DNA of 64,000 nucleotides. It comes from Moniliophthora roreri (taxonomy: Eukaryota > Basidiomycota > Agaricomycetes > Agaricales > Marasmiaceae). The translations under genes and the position numbers were made by a program. The stretch covers positions 124,001-188,000 of the forward strand of contig LATX02000195.1 of NCBI GenBank assembly GCA_001466705.2, in the 5' to 3' direction. The notes beneath the pieces are model-generated. The model was not told where the DNA came from. It searched no databases and worked only from the letters and a program-made list of their open reading frames with translations. Shown one piece after another: positions 10,533 to 21,119 of this stretch (the first letter of the stretch is position 1; every line of letters begins with the position of its first letter).

Positions 10533-13500
10533 TCAAATATCAAAGACAGCACTTCTCCATCCCTCACGCTCTCTTCTGCGCGGAGGCTCAACCATCGAAT
10601 ACCTAACTCGCTTCTGCTTCTTCTCTACCTCTTTCCTCAGCTGTGCCTGGTTCACACCGACTGCAACACCCTCCACGAATTCCAGCGCAGCCTCACTTTG
10701 CTGTTGCACGACTGCTACTCCTGCCTCAATATTATCTCGCACATCTTCCACGACTTTATCCGTCCCTTCCTGAACACCCTTGATGACACCATCCACCGCT
10801 TGATCAACTGTCGGTAGCTCGGGCTCGGCATGCTCGGGCAGGAGTTGTGGCACAGGGCCAACCGCAACTTCGACGTTATCCTCATCCCCATTCTGTCGAG
10901 GAATAGCCATCTTGACGCCTTTCAGGCTGACATCCATTTCAGTTTCGGGTTGCTCCTCGGTGCCGCCAAGCTTACGCAAAACATCCACAAGAGCTTCGTA
11001 CCAATCGCCCATCGTCATGCTAGAATCCGTCTCGCTGGCATCCGACCTAACCTGAGCTTTATGACGAGCCAAAGACCAGACATCCATTACAAGTTTTATT
11101 GAGCCTTCGATGCCAACTCTCAGAGCTTCAGCCAAGAGCATCTCGATTTCACTGCGAACCCAATACGATGAAGCCATGTAAATGACCCATAATACGGGGT
11201 TCACAAGCAGTGTCGTGAGGATGGGGTGTCGTTGAGAGTGCACTATAGTCGGACGAACAGCAAGGCTTATCATCGAGGCAGGAAGATCGACATGGATAGC
11301 GCGGGCTTGAATCTTCAACGGCAAGTTGCGCAATTCGTTGAGGGAATCAAAATCAACCTCGAGGTCCATGTCGATCTTTGCTCCTCCCGAATCCTCGTTC
11401 TGACTCCATGCGAAATCCAGATCGAGATTGGCGATACCCTCGTCTTCATAGCCCAATATCTGTAGCAGGGTGTATTTGACGTAGAAAGCAATATTGTCAA
11501 GCTCGAGTGTGTGAACTCGTCTTCGAGTAGAATGTGAATGATAAGTCGAAGTGAGCAGACCATCGATGGTGACGTGCATTCGATCCATTGTCTGAACTTG
11601 GGTTTTCGGCTTCTGCGCTGTATCAGCGTTCTGGAGAAGAGGCGTCCGTTCATCTACTCTTGCTTCTGCTGCTTCACCGACAACCCCAAAACCAACCCTC
11701 GTCTCCGACCACCTATTCATGACAACGCTTCTCGGTGTCAGCAAATCTGCTATGGTTCCTCCGCGTTCGCCGTCACTTGCATCGTCATCTTCTCGATATC
11801 CGCGAGCTTGTCCATCGGAATTCACCGATAAAGCCGACACACTCGAGCTCAACGACCGAGATTGCGAGTTATCTGGGCTAATCATCGACGCTCTTCGACC
11901 CCACCAGTACTCTTCTTCTTCAAATGAGCCATACCCATCCGGTTCGTCCTGTTCCAAGAAAACAGTCATACCACGCGGATCTACCACGCCTTCGACGTCA
12001 GGTGATTTCACCTCAATCCTAGGAAGCGGCAAGGGTATTGGAACACCCGATTCGGCTCTGAATATTGAGGAGAGAACACTCCCAAGGACCCGTGGAATAA
12101 TGAACCCAATGATGTCAGTCCAGAGCGTGTAGAAAGTATCTTGGGCTTTGGATGTGCCTTGGTGTATAATTTCGCCTGCAGTGTCGGCGAATTGTGCCAT
12201 GTACTCCTGGAAGTGGATTTCCAGCCCTTGAAGTGCGTGTACGAATCGAAGTGTGGCAGGGTCATTCTCTAGTGCATGTATGAGTGAAGAAAATTCCGAG
12301 AGAAGGATGTCGAGGTTTGAATGCGAGCCAGGATCTTGTGAGGAATTGTGCTCTTCGTCCACACGATTATGTCGCTGACGAGAGCCCTTAAGCATACTCC
12401 ACTCCTGGAGCAGCCCACGCACGTCTCTGCTCATGGGTGTTTCACCTGGCACCTCACCCTTCACAGCACCACTATATGAAGACGATGTTACTGAGAACGA
12501 CGTCGGGCTCTGACTACCTGGGCGAGGTGTTAAATATACTTCCGGATCTTCGTATAGACACCGTCTAACCACGTCGTGCAAGGAGGACAGGAAAGAACGT
12601 AGACGTCGAATCTCTTCGTCATCTGTCTTGTTCTTGACCCTTTCCTCGATAACCCCATCGACACTCCGAGTGGCAGAGGCCTGCATATCAAAGACGACGC
12701 CACCGAACGCGTCAACCAGTGTATCTAGCTTTCTTCTTCCTGCGAGACGCTCGAGGAAGATTTTCACGTCGGATAGAATATCATCTAAAAGCTCTTCTGC
12801 TTTAGATTTCGAAGTGGTTGAAGTTGAATGTATCGGAGGTGGACGAAGGGAAGAAGGGAGGCTCGGATTAACTTCGATGGTGGCAGAAGTAGATGGATCT
12901 AAGCCTGGTGCCGCGGTCAAGGGAGATGATGACTGTGTAGGAGAGGTTGACAGAGTGGCGCCATGAACGAAAACGACACCCCGTCGTGCACGCTCTGCGT
13001 ACTTCTCAGAAAGAGCGAGGATAGCACGCAGTGCAGCCAAGTGTTTAGGGTTCTTGTGCGCTTCGATAAGAAGCTCGCGTACGGATTCGATGGCCGTCTT
13101 CGCCTCGTTAACGCTCTGTGACCGCTTTGTCGCCTTCTCCTTGCCTTTATCCAGCTTTCGTTCGGGTGGGTCAAACTCCACTTCACGTATCTCGCTCAAA
13201 GTGCTACCAATAGCATCTTTGGCCTCATTCACTTCAGATGCCCTTCCTGGTCGTGCTTCCAATGCAGCATCTGCAACACGTTCTGCTGTTTTCTCTACGC
13301 TCTGAGCGACTGCCTCGACGCCTTCTGCAGCCTTTTCGACGCCCTTCGCAAGATTCTCCGTTGTTTCTGCGACTCGCTCTACGTCTTGGGCTATATGTGC
13401 GAGCATTTGACGTGTCAGGAGGACAAGGTTGCTGATGAGGAGACGGAATGTTATTGATGTAATGAGTAGGTGTATGAGGGATTCCGTAGAGGAAAGAAGA

Positions 13501-14014
13501 GCATGCACGTCATTCGCAAGTTCGTTGGTGGGTATATTGAGTCTGGCTTCTACGTTAGGGAGGGGTGGTGGTGCAAGAGTTCGCAGTTGGCGTATGTTAT
13601 ATATAATATTTTGAATCTTGTTATCGTCTTCCAAAAATTAATCAATATCGTGAATTCATCCAAAGCCCTGATAGACTCACGATTCTTATCTTCTCCAAAC
13701 TCAATCGCCGCCTTCCCTAATTCTCTCAAACTTCCAACGACTCCTCTTCCTGCTACGCTCAACTTCTTATCTCTTTTGTCTCTCAGCATGCCCGACGTCA
13801 GTGCTGTTCTTATCAATGCCTCCAGCTGATCTTGAGAGGGTAACTTGCCCGCCTTTAATGCGTTGACACATTCTAGTACATTTCGTGTCCGAGACGCCCA
13901 GTAATCCTGCCTGGTTTCCTTCTGATGGAGAAGCGGTTCTCGCTCGTCATCATAACCGTAAAAGTTTCTGGAATGACGTCTACGGCGACGAAAGCAAGAA
14001 GCACAGATGCCCAT
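10533..14014 (-). CDS. HAM1-like protein with N-terminal acylation motif
   Basis: Two exons (14014-13681 and 13627-10533) are separated by a 53-nt intron with donor GTGAGT and a TTGATTAAT-like branch region, giving about 1142 aa. The N-terminus reads MGICASCFRRRRR: Gly2 and Ser6 fit an N-myristoylation site, Cys4 and Cys7 are plausible palmitoylation sites, and an Arg cluster follows. An acidic dileucine signal (E24-x3-LL at 28-29) comes next. Together these predict attachment to the vacuole/endosome or plasma membrane. The middle has long Ala/Glu-rich heptad-like stretches (VERVAETTENLAKGVEKAAE) and Ser/Pro-rich linkers. The C-terminal part (residues about 700-950, with HPILTTLLVNPVLWVIYMAS) resembles the HAM1 N- and C-terminal domains of large fungal proteins. 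The function of that family is not settled; a lipid-binding role is inference. Confidence 0.7.
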
Positions 14015-15879
14015 GGCGAGATGGCATTCGAGGGAGAAGGAGAGGGAGAGAAGGGGGCATTTGGCGATGACAGTCGTCGTGAGGTCATCAGATTTGTCGG
14101 TAGCGAGGCTCGGCATCGGCTACGGAAAGCCGGATATCCCGAAATGGAGAAGTTATCCGAGTGCCAGCCGGCCTCCGGAAATCCCGCATTTGACAGCCTT
14201 CCGGAGGTGTACTATGTAAAAGGCTGTTGCCCGCCTCATGATCCGACTCATGCTTGCTGTGTTTGCGCTGGTGGTTTGCTGGCATGGAGGCTCCAGGGAT
14301 ACTATGTAGAACCGACACTATTTCTAGCAGCTTTACTCAGTACCAGACCACTGAAACGTGATGGTAAACCAAATGAATCTCAGCTTCAAAAGCAGAACCC
14401 GTGCTGGCAGTTTCTGGACCGGAACCCCTTTCTTTTACGAGTTAAACAATATTCTGATATCGTTACCCGTGGTCTGATGTCTGAGTGCGAGTCGGGCAAA
14501 GATGCTGCAGCTGCTCCTACGAAATCGCTAGAGCCTATTAGAGGTTTCGTCCCGCGAAATTGCAAGATTTCGTTCATGGGCAATCCGAGACGCATCTCCA
14601 GTACCTGTAGTACGAAAAATACGGAAATCGGTTAATAGTGTCATAACAGCGATACATAGATGCCATCCGAAGGCTCACCCATGGTCGCCGTGTCTGGTTT
14701 CTTCGTCAAAGAGTCAAGCCGTGCATCAGGGATTCTGCGAAGGGGTCTACCACCGTTCTAAGCAATATAGAGTTGTTCATTGGTGAAATTTCTCGTGTTC
14801 TCCAAGCCGAAGACCTCACGTTGAAGAACATTCGACAATTGGCCACCGGAGCTCAACGATGCGAGGGAGTAAGTAGACATCCTGAAGTGACCCTTCTTGA
14901 GTACGGGTTATATAGAACGTGTGCCAGACTTCAATCATAGTCTAAGGATAAGGTTGCATTAATCATTAGAAGTGAAGAAAAAGGCAGAAAACGCACCCAT
15001 GATCGGTATGCTGGGTATCCTAATCCTCCTCAGCAAACCTTCTCCTACAGTCATTAGAACAGTTGCCATTGACTAGACCCTTTTACTTGAGTTATAGCGT
15101 CAAATTTCAGTCAGACTGTCACGTCCAGTACTTCGGAGAATAGTGGACATCGTGGACGCGGGTGAAAGGCATGGCGATAAGATCTGATTAAATTTTTTTC
15201 ATCTTATCTCTCCCTTTTGACCAGCAACCACTACCATCTACCCGACTCCGACACGGCATGCGTAGCGTATACCTAGATTTCAGAGGCGGACTCAAAACTC
15301 AAAAATCTGGTAAGATAGATTACTCGCAATGTTTCGAGATAAAGGCTGACCTGCTTGTCAGCCGATTATTTCAGGATGGGCGCACGGGCTGACATACTGA
15401 ATTGCAATGAGGATCCCAATTTTGGGATGAAGACAGCAATCTCTTCTCGGATCCCTCATGCCGTCGATGTTCACGCGGTTGGATGTCCAGTTGACCTATG
15501 CCGATGCGATTGGCCGGAATTCTTGTCTTTCGCGTCATGATGTGGCAACGACCCGATGCCAGATCACTACAAAATTTTACCATTGATACCCCCAAGGAAC
15601 GATGAGCATTCAACATTCAGAGACCCTTTCTCTCATTCCTCCGTCGGTCCCCGTGATTGTTGTTACCTTTGAGCATCCGGACGTAGCAGATTGCGAATAG
15701 CTAGCACAGCACAAGGTACGACGTCTTCTTCCATGGCAATTCATTAATTGAATGTTCGGTGTAATCAGAAGCTTGCATTGCACAAGGTTGATTTGGATTA
15801 TGCGTCGAGTCTGACATATCCAGTGGCGCAGCAAATATAAGATGGTTCATATGTCTGTCTTCCATTCGTAGGTCGGATC
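14015..15879. other. Intergenic region upstream of the HAM1-like gene
   Basis: This is a shared upstream region between the minus-strand HAM1-like gene and the plus-strand lyase. An open plus-strand frame (to 14635) overlaps the HAM1 exon in antisense and has no family features, so I do not call it. Nothing else was recognised. Confidence 0.5.
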
Positions 15880-16912
15880 ATGCAGCTCAAGCTTGGACTC
15901 GTTGCTCTTATATTCTCTCTTAGTTCTGTACGTTCCTTTTCTGCCATAATTACTATCTCAGCGTTGACCCTCTGTGCCTATCTAGGTTGACGCAACCTTG
16001 GTAGCCGTCAGACAGTCGAGCGCTGTGTCTATTAAATCACTGCTTCCCGTGAGCAACCTCAAATCCAAATGGACTACTCTCCCGGGCCAACCTAATGCAC
16101 TCCCTCTCTCTGACGATACCCTTCGTCCTCATCACGTCCTAACCGCTCTTCCTCACCCCTTCGTCACTGCTCCAGATGGCTCGACCGGAGCCATGAAAGC
16201 CTTTTTCCCCAAAGGCTCGTACACATTCACCCATGAACCCCAAGGCGGACTGTCCTTTTACGCTCCCGGCCCATCCGCTGTTAACCTCGAGACCGCCAAA
16301 GAAGCCTGGTTCGGATACTCTGTTTTCTTCGACAAAGGCTTCGGCTTTCAAAAGGGCGGTAAACTTCCCGGTCTATATGGAGGCGACACAGCCGATGGCT
16401 CAGTCTCCTGCTCCGGTGGTAGAAAAGACACTACGTGTTTCTCTGCTCGGTTAATGTGGCGTACAGGTGGAGCTGGAGAGCTATACGTCTACCTCCCACC
16501 GTCTTCCGTGGACCCCATATTTGCGCCTAATGACAAGCTATGCGATATACCGAATTCGCACTGTAATGATGCGTTCGGGACATCGGTGGCGAGGGGTGCC
16601 TTTACGTTCAAAGCTGGACAGTGGAATACGGTCAGTCAGAGGGTCAAGTTAAATGATGCTGGCAAGGCGAATGGGGAGCTCGAGTTGTTCTTTGAGGGAA
16701 AGGCCAAGGGGCTGATGATTAGGGGAGATGGAAAGGGCAAGATCCGTGGTATTCAGATGCAAACGTTCTTCGGTGGTGAGTGCTTTGGTTGATTTGGGCT
16801 TTAAACGGTTGAACGATGAGCAATTTTAGGTTCTGATGAATCCTGGGCGTCACCGAAAGACCAGAACTTGTACTTTGCTCACTTTTCTGCAGGCGTTTCG
16901 CAGACGTTGTAA
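15880..16912 (+). CDS. Secreted polysaccharide lyase, PL14-like
   Basis: Three exons (15880-15927, 15986-16775, 16830-16912) give 306 aa. The start codon opens a clear signal peptide (MQLKLGLVALIFSLSSVDA, probable cleavage after Ala19), so the product should be secreted. The body has the pattern of family 14 polysaccharide lyases and alginate-lyase-like fungal proteins: WFGYSVFFDKGFGF, then GGKLPGLYGGD, a Trp-rich sheet segment (LMWRTGGAGELYVYLP) and GRKDTTCFSARL. Such enzymes cleave uronic-acid-containing polysaccharides by beta-elimination. Length and secretion agree with the family. The substrate cannot be read from sequence. Introns are 58 and 54 nt, and both junctions preserve frame. Confidence 0.8.
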
Positions 16913-18291
16913 TTTGCGAAAGGGTCAACTGCGTTATTATTTATAAATTCAGCTATTTATTGTTGGTTTATAGGTATCGGGGTACTAGTTCAACTTGCAC
17001 AATGGTATTCGTATTTCTAGCGTGAATACCGCGAAACGTCCCATTGAAATGCTCTTGCTCTGCTCACGACGAGCTGCGCGAAGCCCAAGCCCGAAATGCC
17101 TCAACCTTCGAAAGTTCCGTACAAATATGGAGCCATTTTTCGGCTAGCCAGGATTGTATTAGCTTCCCGACATTTGAATTCCACAAATCTCTGGCACGTT
17201 GGGACCTGGACACCCGGTCGGCATGTAAATGAACTGTGAAGTGAGAACCCTTACGCATCTGGCGTATCCTCCAGTAAGAATAGTAAGTATTGCTGGCCAT
17301 ATTCCTGTAGTAGTTCTTCGCGGTAGCTGGCATCGAGATTGCAGGAGTAAGTCCCAGAATTTGAGAAAGTTCGCAAGGACATGGCCTCGAGCTCGACGAT
17401 TTCGGATGGGACGGATTGTAAATTCTGGAAACTGCAGTGGGTAAGAGCCCATTTTAAGGAGCTTGAGGAGGGCTACGTGAACACGTCTCTTTGTTCATGA
17501 TTTCTTTGTCGGGAGAACAAAGAAAAAGTACAGCTCGGAAAGACTTCTTTCGTTCAGTGAAGGCCATTCTGCTGGAACACCACTTTCAAATGAAATGATG
17601 AATGTCAGTCTCGAATGGTATTAGATGAAAGGGAACACGCGCCAACAAGGTGCTTCTCCAACGTATAATGATACCAACTTCCTTCATTTCCCATCCTCCA
17701 ATCGAAAGGGTCATTCATCATTGAGTGACTGAGACTTGTATCGTAGCTGATAGATGAATGTGGGAGTGCTAGTGCCAATGGTGGAAACATGACGGAAGTG
17801 GAAGGTCAAGAGCACATGAAAATTTTCTCACAAGATTTGCCTACAGCGAGGAACGAGCGATTGAGTCTGCTTACAGGAGACTAAGATTTGCCCAGGAACC
17901 GCGACCAGACCACGACCCAGTTGGCCGAAAACGACCCTAGGTATATCTCGGAACGAGATATCGTTCAGCACCGCGTAGGCGATGAGTACATTATCCGTGC
18001 CTCCTTTCATTGCTCATCAGGTTGTGGATCCAGCGATATCGTGCATGATATCGTGCTCAGTCAAAGTCATCACGGACCGCTCTCCAGAAAGGCGGCCGAC
18101 ACTAGAACGTTGTAATCCCGCCTGGACGGTGGAAGATTGGTGCGCTGCGGACGGTCTTGCCTCAAGAGTGTTCAACAGATTCCGAAAAACCAGTACAAAT
18201 TTCAGACATGTATGCATTTCATTTTCTCGCCTTTTTTCATAATTAACGACCCTAACAAGCTGTAGCCCACCATTTGACCCATTGGAAGAAG
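16913..18291. other. Intergenic region
   Basis: No gene is supported. Short frames on both strands lack splice partners. It separates the lyase from the outer end of the inverted repeat at 18292. Confidence 0.5.
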
Positions 18292-18379
18292 GGAAAGAAA
18301 TATTCTCGAGACAATCTGAAGGTAAATAAAATCAGCAACGAAAGTCGAGCACACGAAAGACTCATCACCTACTGCAACA

Positions 18380-18929
18380 TTAAGTGAAGGGAACGTTGAT
18401 GGACCTGGTGCCAGGGGTGAAGCAGAACCCCCCGTCCAATCTCGTCCCACAGCTCGAATACTGGTTGCAGCTTCCTCCACAATTAGCGCGATCGCAGAAT
18501 CCGACATTAGTGGTCGCACGGAGGCACACCGTGCCCGGTGCGTCGAGACATCTAGCATTTCCGTTATACACTGTGCATGCTCCTCCACAGACGTTCTGCG
18601 TCCTGCTGCTGCAGTAGACAACCATGGTGTCCAACGCAGCTCGTTTGTCGAGTGGCTCGCCAATGAAAGTAAGTTCTGCGTCCGTCGTGGCGATCCAGTC
18701 GAGAAGCTCTTTGCGGGAAACCTAAGCCATTGGTCAGTTGGGTTCTCTCAATTTCGACGTATCTCGCTTACGACTTCGACGTCTGGCAGAGCCTAGTAAA
18801 TGAGATGGATGTCAGCAAGACTGCAAGATAGTCATAGCGAGCTCTTCAACGTACCGACGCGTTCACCACGTTGGCAATGCAGAGAGCAGCGACGATGGTC
18901 GAGGTGAGAGCTGAAAGCTTGAATTGCAT
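18380..18929 (-). CDS. Small secreted cysteine-rich preproprotein, left copy (intact)
   Basis: Exons 18929-18855, 18792-18772 (a 21-nt mini-exon) and 18721-18380 give 145 aa. Exon 1 is a signal peptide (MQFKLSALTSTIVAALCIAN, ending near VVNAS). A short propeptide follows (VSRKELLDWIATTDAELTF) and ends in Asp-Lys-Arg, a likely Kex2-type cleavage site. The predicted mature part, about 85 residues, has ten cysteines, in patterns such as NVCGGAC, RANCGGSCNQYSSCG and DGGFC, and thus up to five disulfides. Introns are 62 and 50 nt, both with normal GT-AG ends. It should be an extracellular, protease-processed peptide; its activity is unknown to me. The TATA box lies 43 nt upstream of the ATG, the same spacing as in both other copies. 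Confidence 0.85.
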
Positions 18930-18965
18930 TGTGATGCTGGCTCCTCTGGCTTCAAGATGGCCCTC

Positions 18966-18972
18966 TTTTATA
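18966..18972 (-). promoter_or_regulatory. TATA box of the left secreted-protein gene
   Basis: TATAAAA on the minus strand, 43 nt from its first base to the ATG at 18929. The same box and spacing occur in the right and third copies. Confidence 0.7.
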
Positions 18973-19148
18973 CTTGTCCTTGGTGGTGTTTTGGTTTGTT
19001 TCTGAGACCTTAGGGCTGGCTACGGACCATATGGCAGGATTCTCGTACTGTTGGAGGATTTGAAGGTACTATACTAGACTCTGTCAGCTTCCAACTCATC
19101 TGACCTGCTTGAGCGCCTGTTATTCAATGCAAGCCAAAACCATCATGA

Positions 19149-20274
19149 TACACTGGGGCTTTACTGTCGCAGTAAATGAATATCAAAACGGGCATCAGTG
19201 TCGTGTCCCTCAAACCGGGTCTTCGATTCAGAAACGAACGTTCGATGCTTGCCTTCCCCTCTCAGCCATAAACATCTCATGGGAATTTGCCATTGTCTCC
19301 ACGAACATTGTGAGTCCTCGGCGGATCCAGACGTGTTACATGGGTTCAATGAGAATATGATGATCAGGACCAGACGCGTCCACAATTCACTCGACCTACG
19401 TTATGATGGGTTCCTAGTCCTCGTGAATTCAAAATTCTTGATAGGAAATGCTACAACTGAATAACCATATTCGTAGTATCCGAACGTATTCAAAGTCTGC
19501 CAGGCTTGATTATAAGCTGATTCTTTCGGTCTCACCTTGAGCTATCTCAGAATCAACTCAAAAGCAGCTCCGGAATCGCCGAGTCCCAGTGCGCAAAGCA
19601 GAATCCTTCGTATTACGTGTGGGCTGAAAGTCAGCCCGAGTCCTTATGCCGATATACTAGCAACATGCAAGTTTCACTACACGGATATCAACGTGGTCAT
19701 TGATGCCCAAAGTCCCAGCAATAGAACTCAATCACCGTTTTTTCCTCCCTGGGCTAAATTCTTGATTACCGGAGTCTGATGGTTTACGAATCACGACAAT
19801 GTCGACAATCGAGGTTGACACTCGCTGTGACAGACAACACAAGTATTTTCAAGGTTGAGAATACATCCAAATCACTGCGGTGGCATGCTGTGCTCTGAAA
19901 AGAGGTCAGTATGAAATCAGGCATTCGGGCTTCAAAGGCAGAACTTATCTGTTTGGATTTAGGCGCGGATGCCCATGTACGGAAGGCATGTCACATCAGA
20001 GAGGGGCTGGATCTATCGGCCTGGGACGGTAGGCACTCGGTGCAAATATTTATAGACGAAATGGCACATGCCATACTTCCATACTTTCATTGCTAGAACT
20101 CTTCTTAGATGTTTAACAGAGAGGCGAATGGAATTTTATACAATTTTTTACCTCATCCCGTGTCTGAATAGGAGACTTGCAGAGATTGTTCATTTCTGAA
20201 TAAAGACCCAGTTCGAGGCACACCTGCCCAAGCATTTGACGCCTATTCAACTGCTGCTGTAGTAAACCCCTGTT
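19149..20274. other. Spacer between the inverted-repeat arms
   Basis: This 1.1-kb single-copy stretch lies between the two divergently oriented promoters. No open frame longer than 90 codons and no motif was found. It may hold shared regulatory sequence. Confidence 0.5.
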
Positions 20275-20450
20275 TCATGATGGTTTTAGCTTGCATTGAA
20301 TAACAGGCGCTCAAGCAGGTCAGATGAGTTGGAAGCTGACAGAGTCTAGTATAGTACCTTCAAATCCTCCAACAGTACGAGAATCCTGCCATATGGTCCG
20401 TAGCCAGCCCTAAGGTCTCAGAAACAAACCAAAACACCACCAAGGACAAG

Positions 20451-20457
20451 TATAAAA
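20451..20457 (+). promoter_or_regulatory. TATA box of the right secreted-protein gene
   Basis: TATAAAA, 43 nt before the ATG at 20494, matching the other two copies. Confidence 0.7.
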
Positions 20458-20493
20458 GAGGGCCATCTTGAAGCCAGAGGAGCCAGCATCACA

Positions 20494-21043
20494 ATGCAAT
20501 TCAAGCTTTCAGCTCTCACCTCGACCATCGTCGCTGCTCTCTGCATTGCCAACGTGGTGAACGCGTCGGTACGTTGAAGAGCTCGCTATGACTATCTTGC
20601 AGTCTTGCTGACATCCATCTCATTTACTAGGCTCTGCCAGACGTCGAAGTCGTAAGCGAGATACGTCGAAATTGAGAGAACCCAACTGACCAATGGCTTA
20701 CGTTTCCCGCAAAGAGCTTCTCGACTGGATCGCCACGACGGACGCAGAACTTACTTTCATTGGGGAGCCACTCGACAAACGAGCTGCGTTGGACACCATG
20801 GTTGTCTACTGCAGCAGCAGGACGCAGAACGTCTGTGGAGGAGCATGCACAGTGTATAACGGGAATGCTAGATGCCTCGATGCGCCGGGCACGGTGTGCC
20901 TCCGTGCGACCACTAATGTCGGATTCTGCGACCGCGCTAATTGTGGAGGAAGCTGCAATCAGTATTCGAGTTGTGGGACGAGATTGGACGGGGGATTCTG
21001 CTTCACCCCTGGCACCAGGTCCATCAACGTTCCTTTCACCTAA
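20494..21043 (+). CDS. Small secreted cysteine-rich preproprotein, right copy with mutated splice acceptor
   Basis: The layout equals the left copy: exons 20494-20568, 20631-20651 and 20702-21043. The encoded third-exon protein is identical to the left copy although 11 third-position bases differ. Intron 1 is identical to the left copy. Intron 2 differs by one base, the last one: the acceptor TTAG has become TTAC (20701). If intron 2 is retained, translation ends shortly after exon 2. If the GAG 13 nt downstream serves as acceptor, only five propeptide residues are lost and the mature part is unchanged. An unspliced start at 20693 (MAYVSRKELL) would lack the signal peptide. The gene is therefore either altered or newly broken; the sequence alone cannot say which. 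Confidence 0.75.
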
Positions 21044-21119
21044 GTGAGGAAGCCTTCGTGTGTTTGATTCCTGGTATTGACTCATATTTCTCCAGATCGT
21101 CTCGAGAATGTTTCTTTCC

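Larger units (their letters stand above)
18292..19148. repeat. Left arm of a large inverted repeat
   Basis: Its reverse complement matches 20275-21119. The match starts at the spacer side (TCATGATGGTTTT) and covers promoter, both introns and all three exons of the secreted-protein gene, fading in the 3' flank near a shared TCTCGAGAAT segment. The spacer-side 450-500 nt look identical or nearly so; the distal part has scattered substitutions. Confidence 0.9.
20275..21119. repeat. Right arm of a large inverted repeat
   Basis: Inverted copy of 18292-19148; see that entry. The two promoter regions face each other across the spacer. Confidence 0.9.

Noticed and set aside
13925..14635. Open plus-strand frame of 236 codons
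   Set aside because: It overlaps the first exon of the HAM1-like gene in antisense, has no domain or splice context and is probably a shadow plus chance extension.
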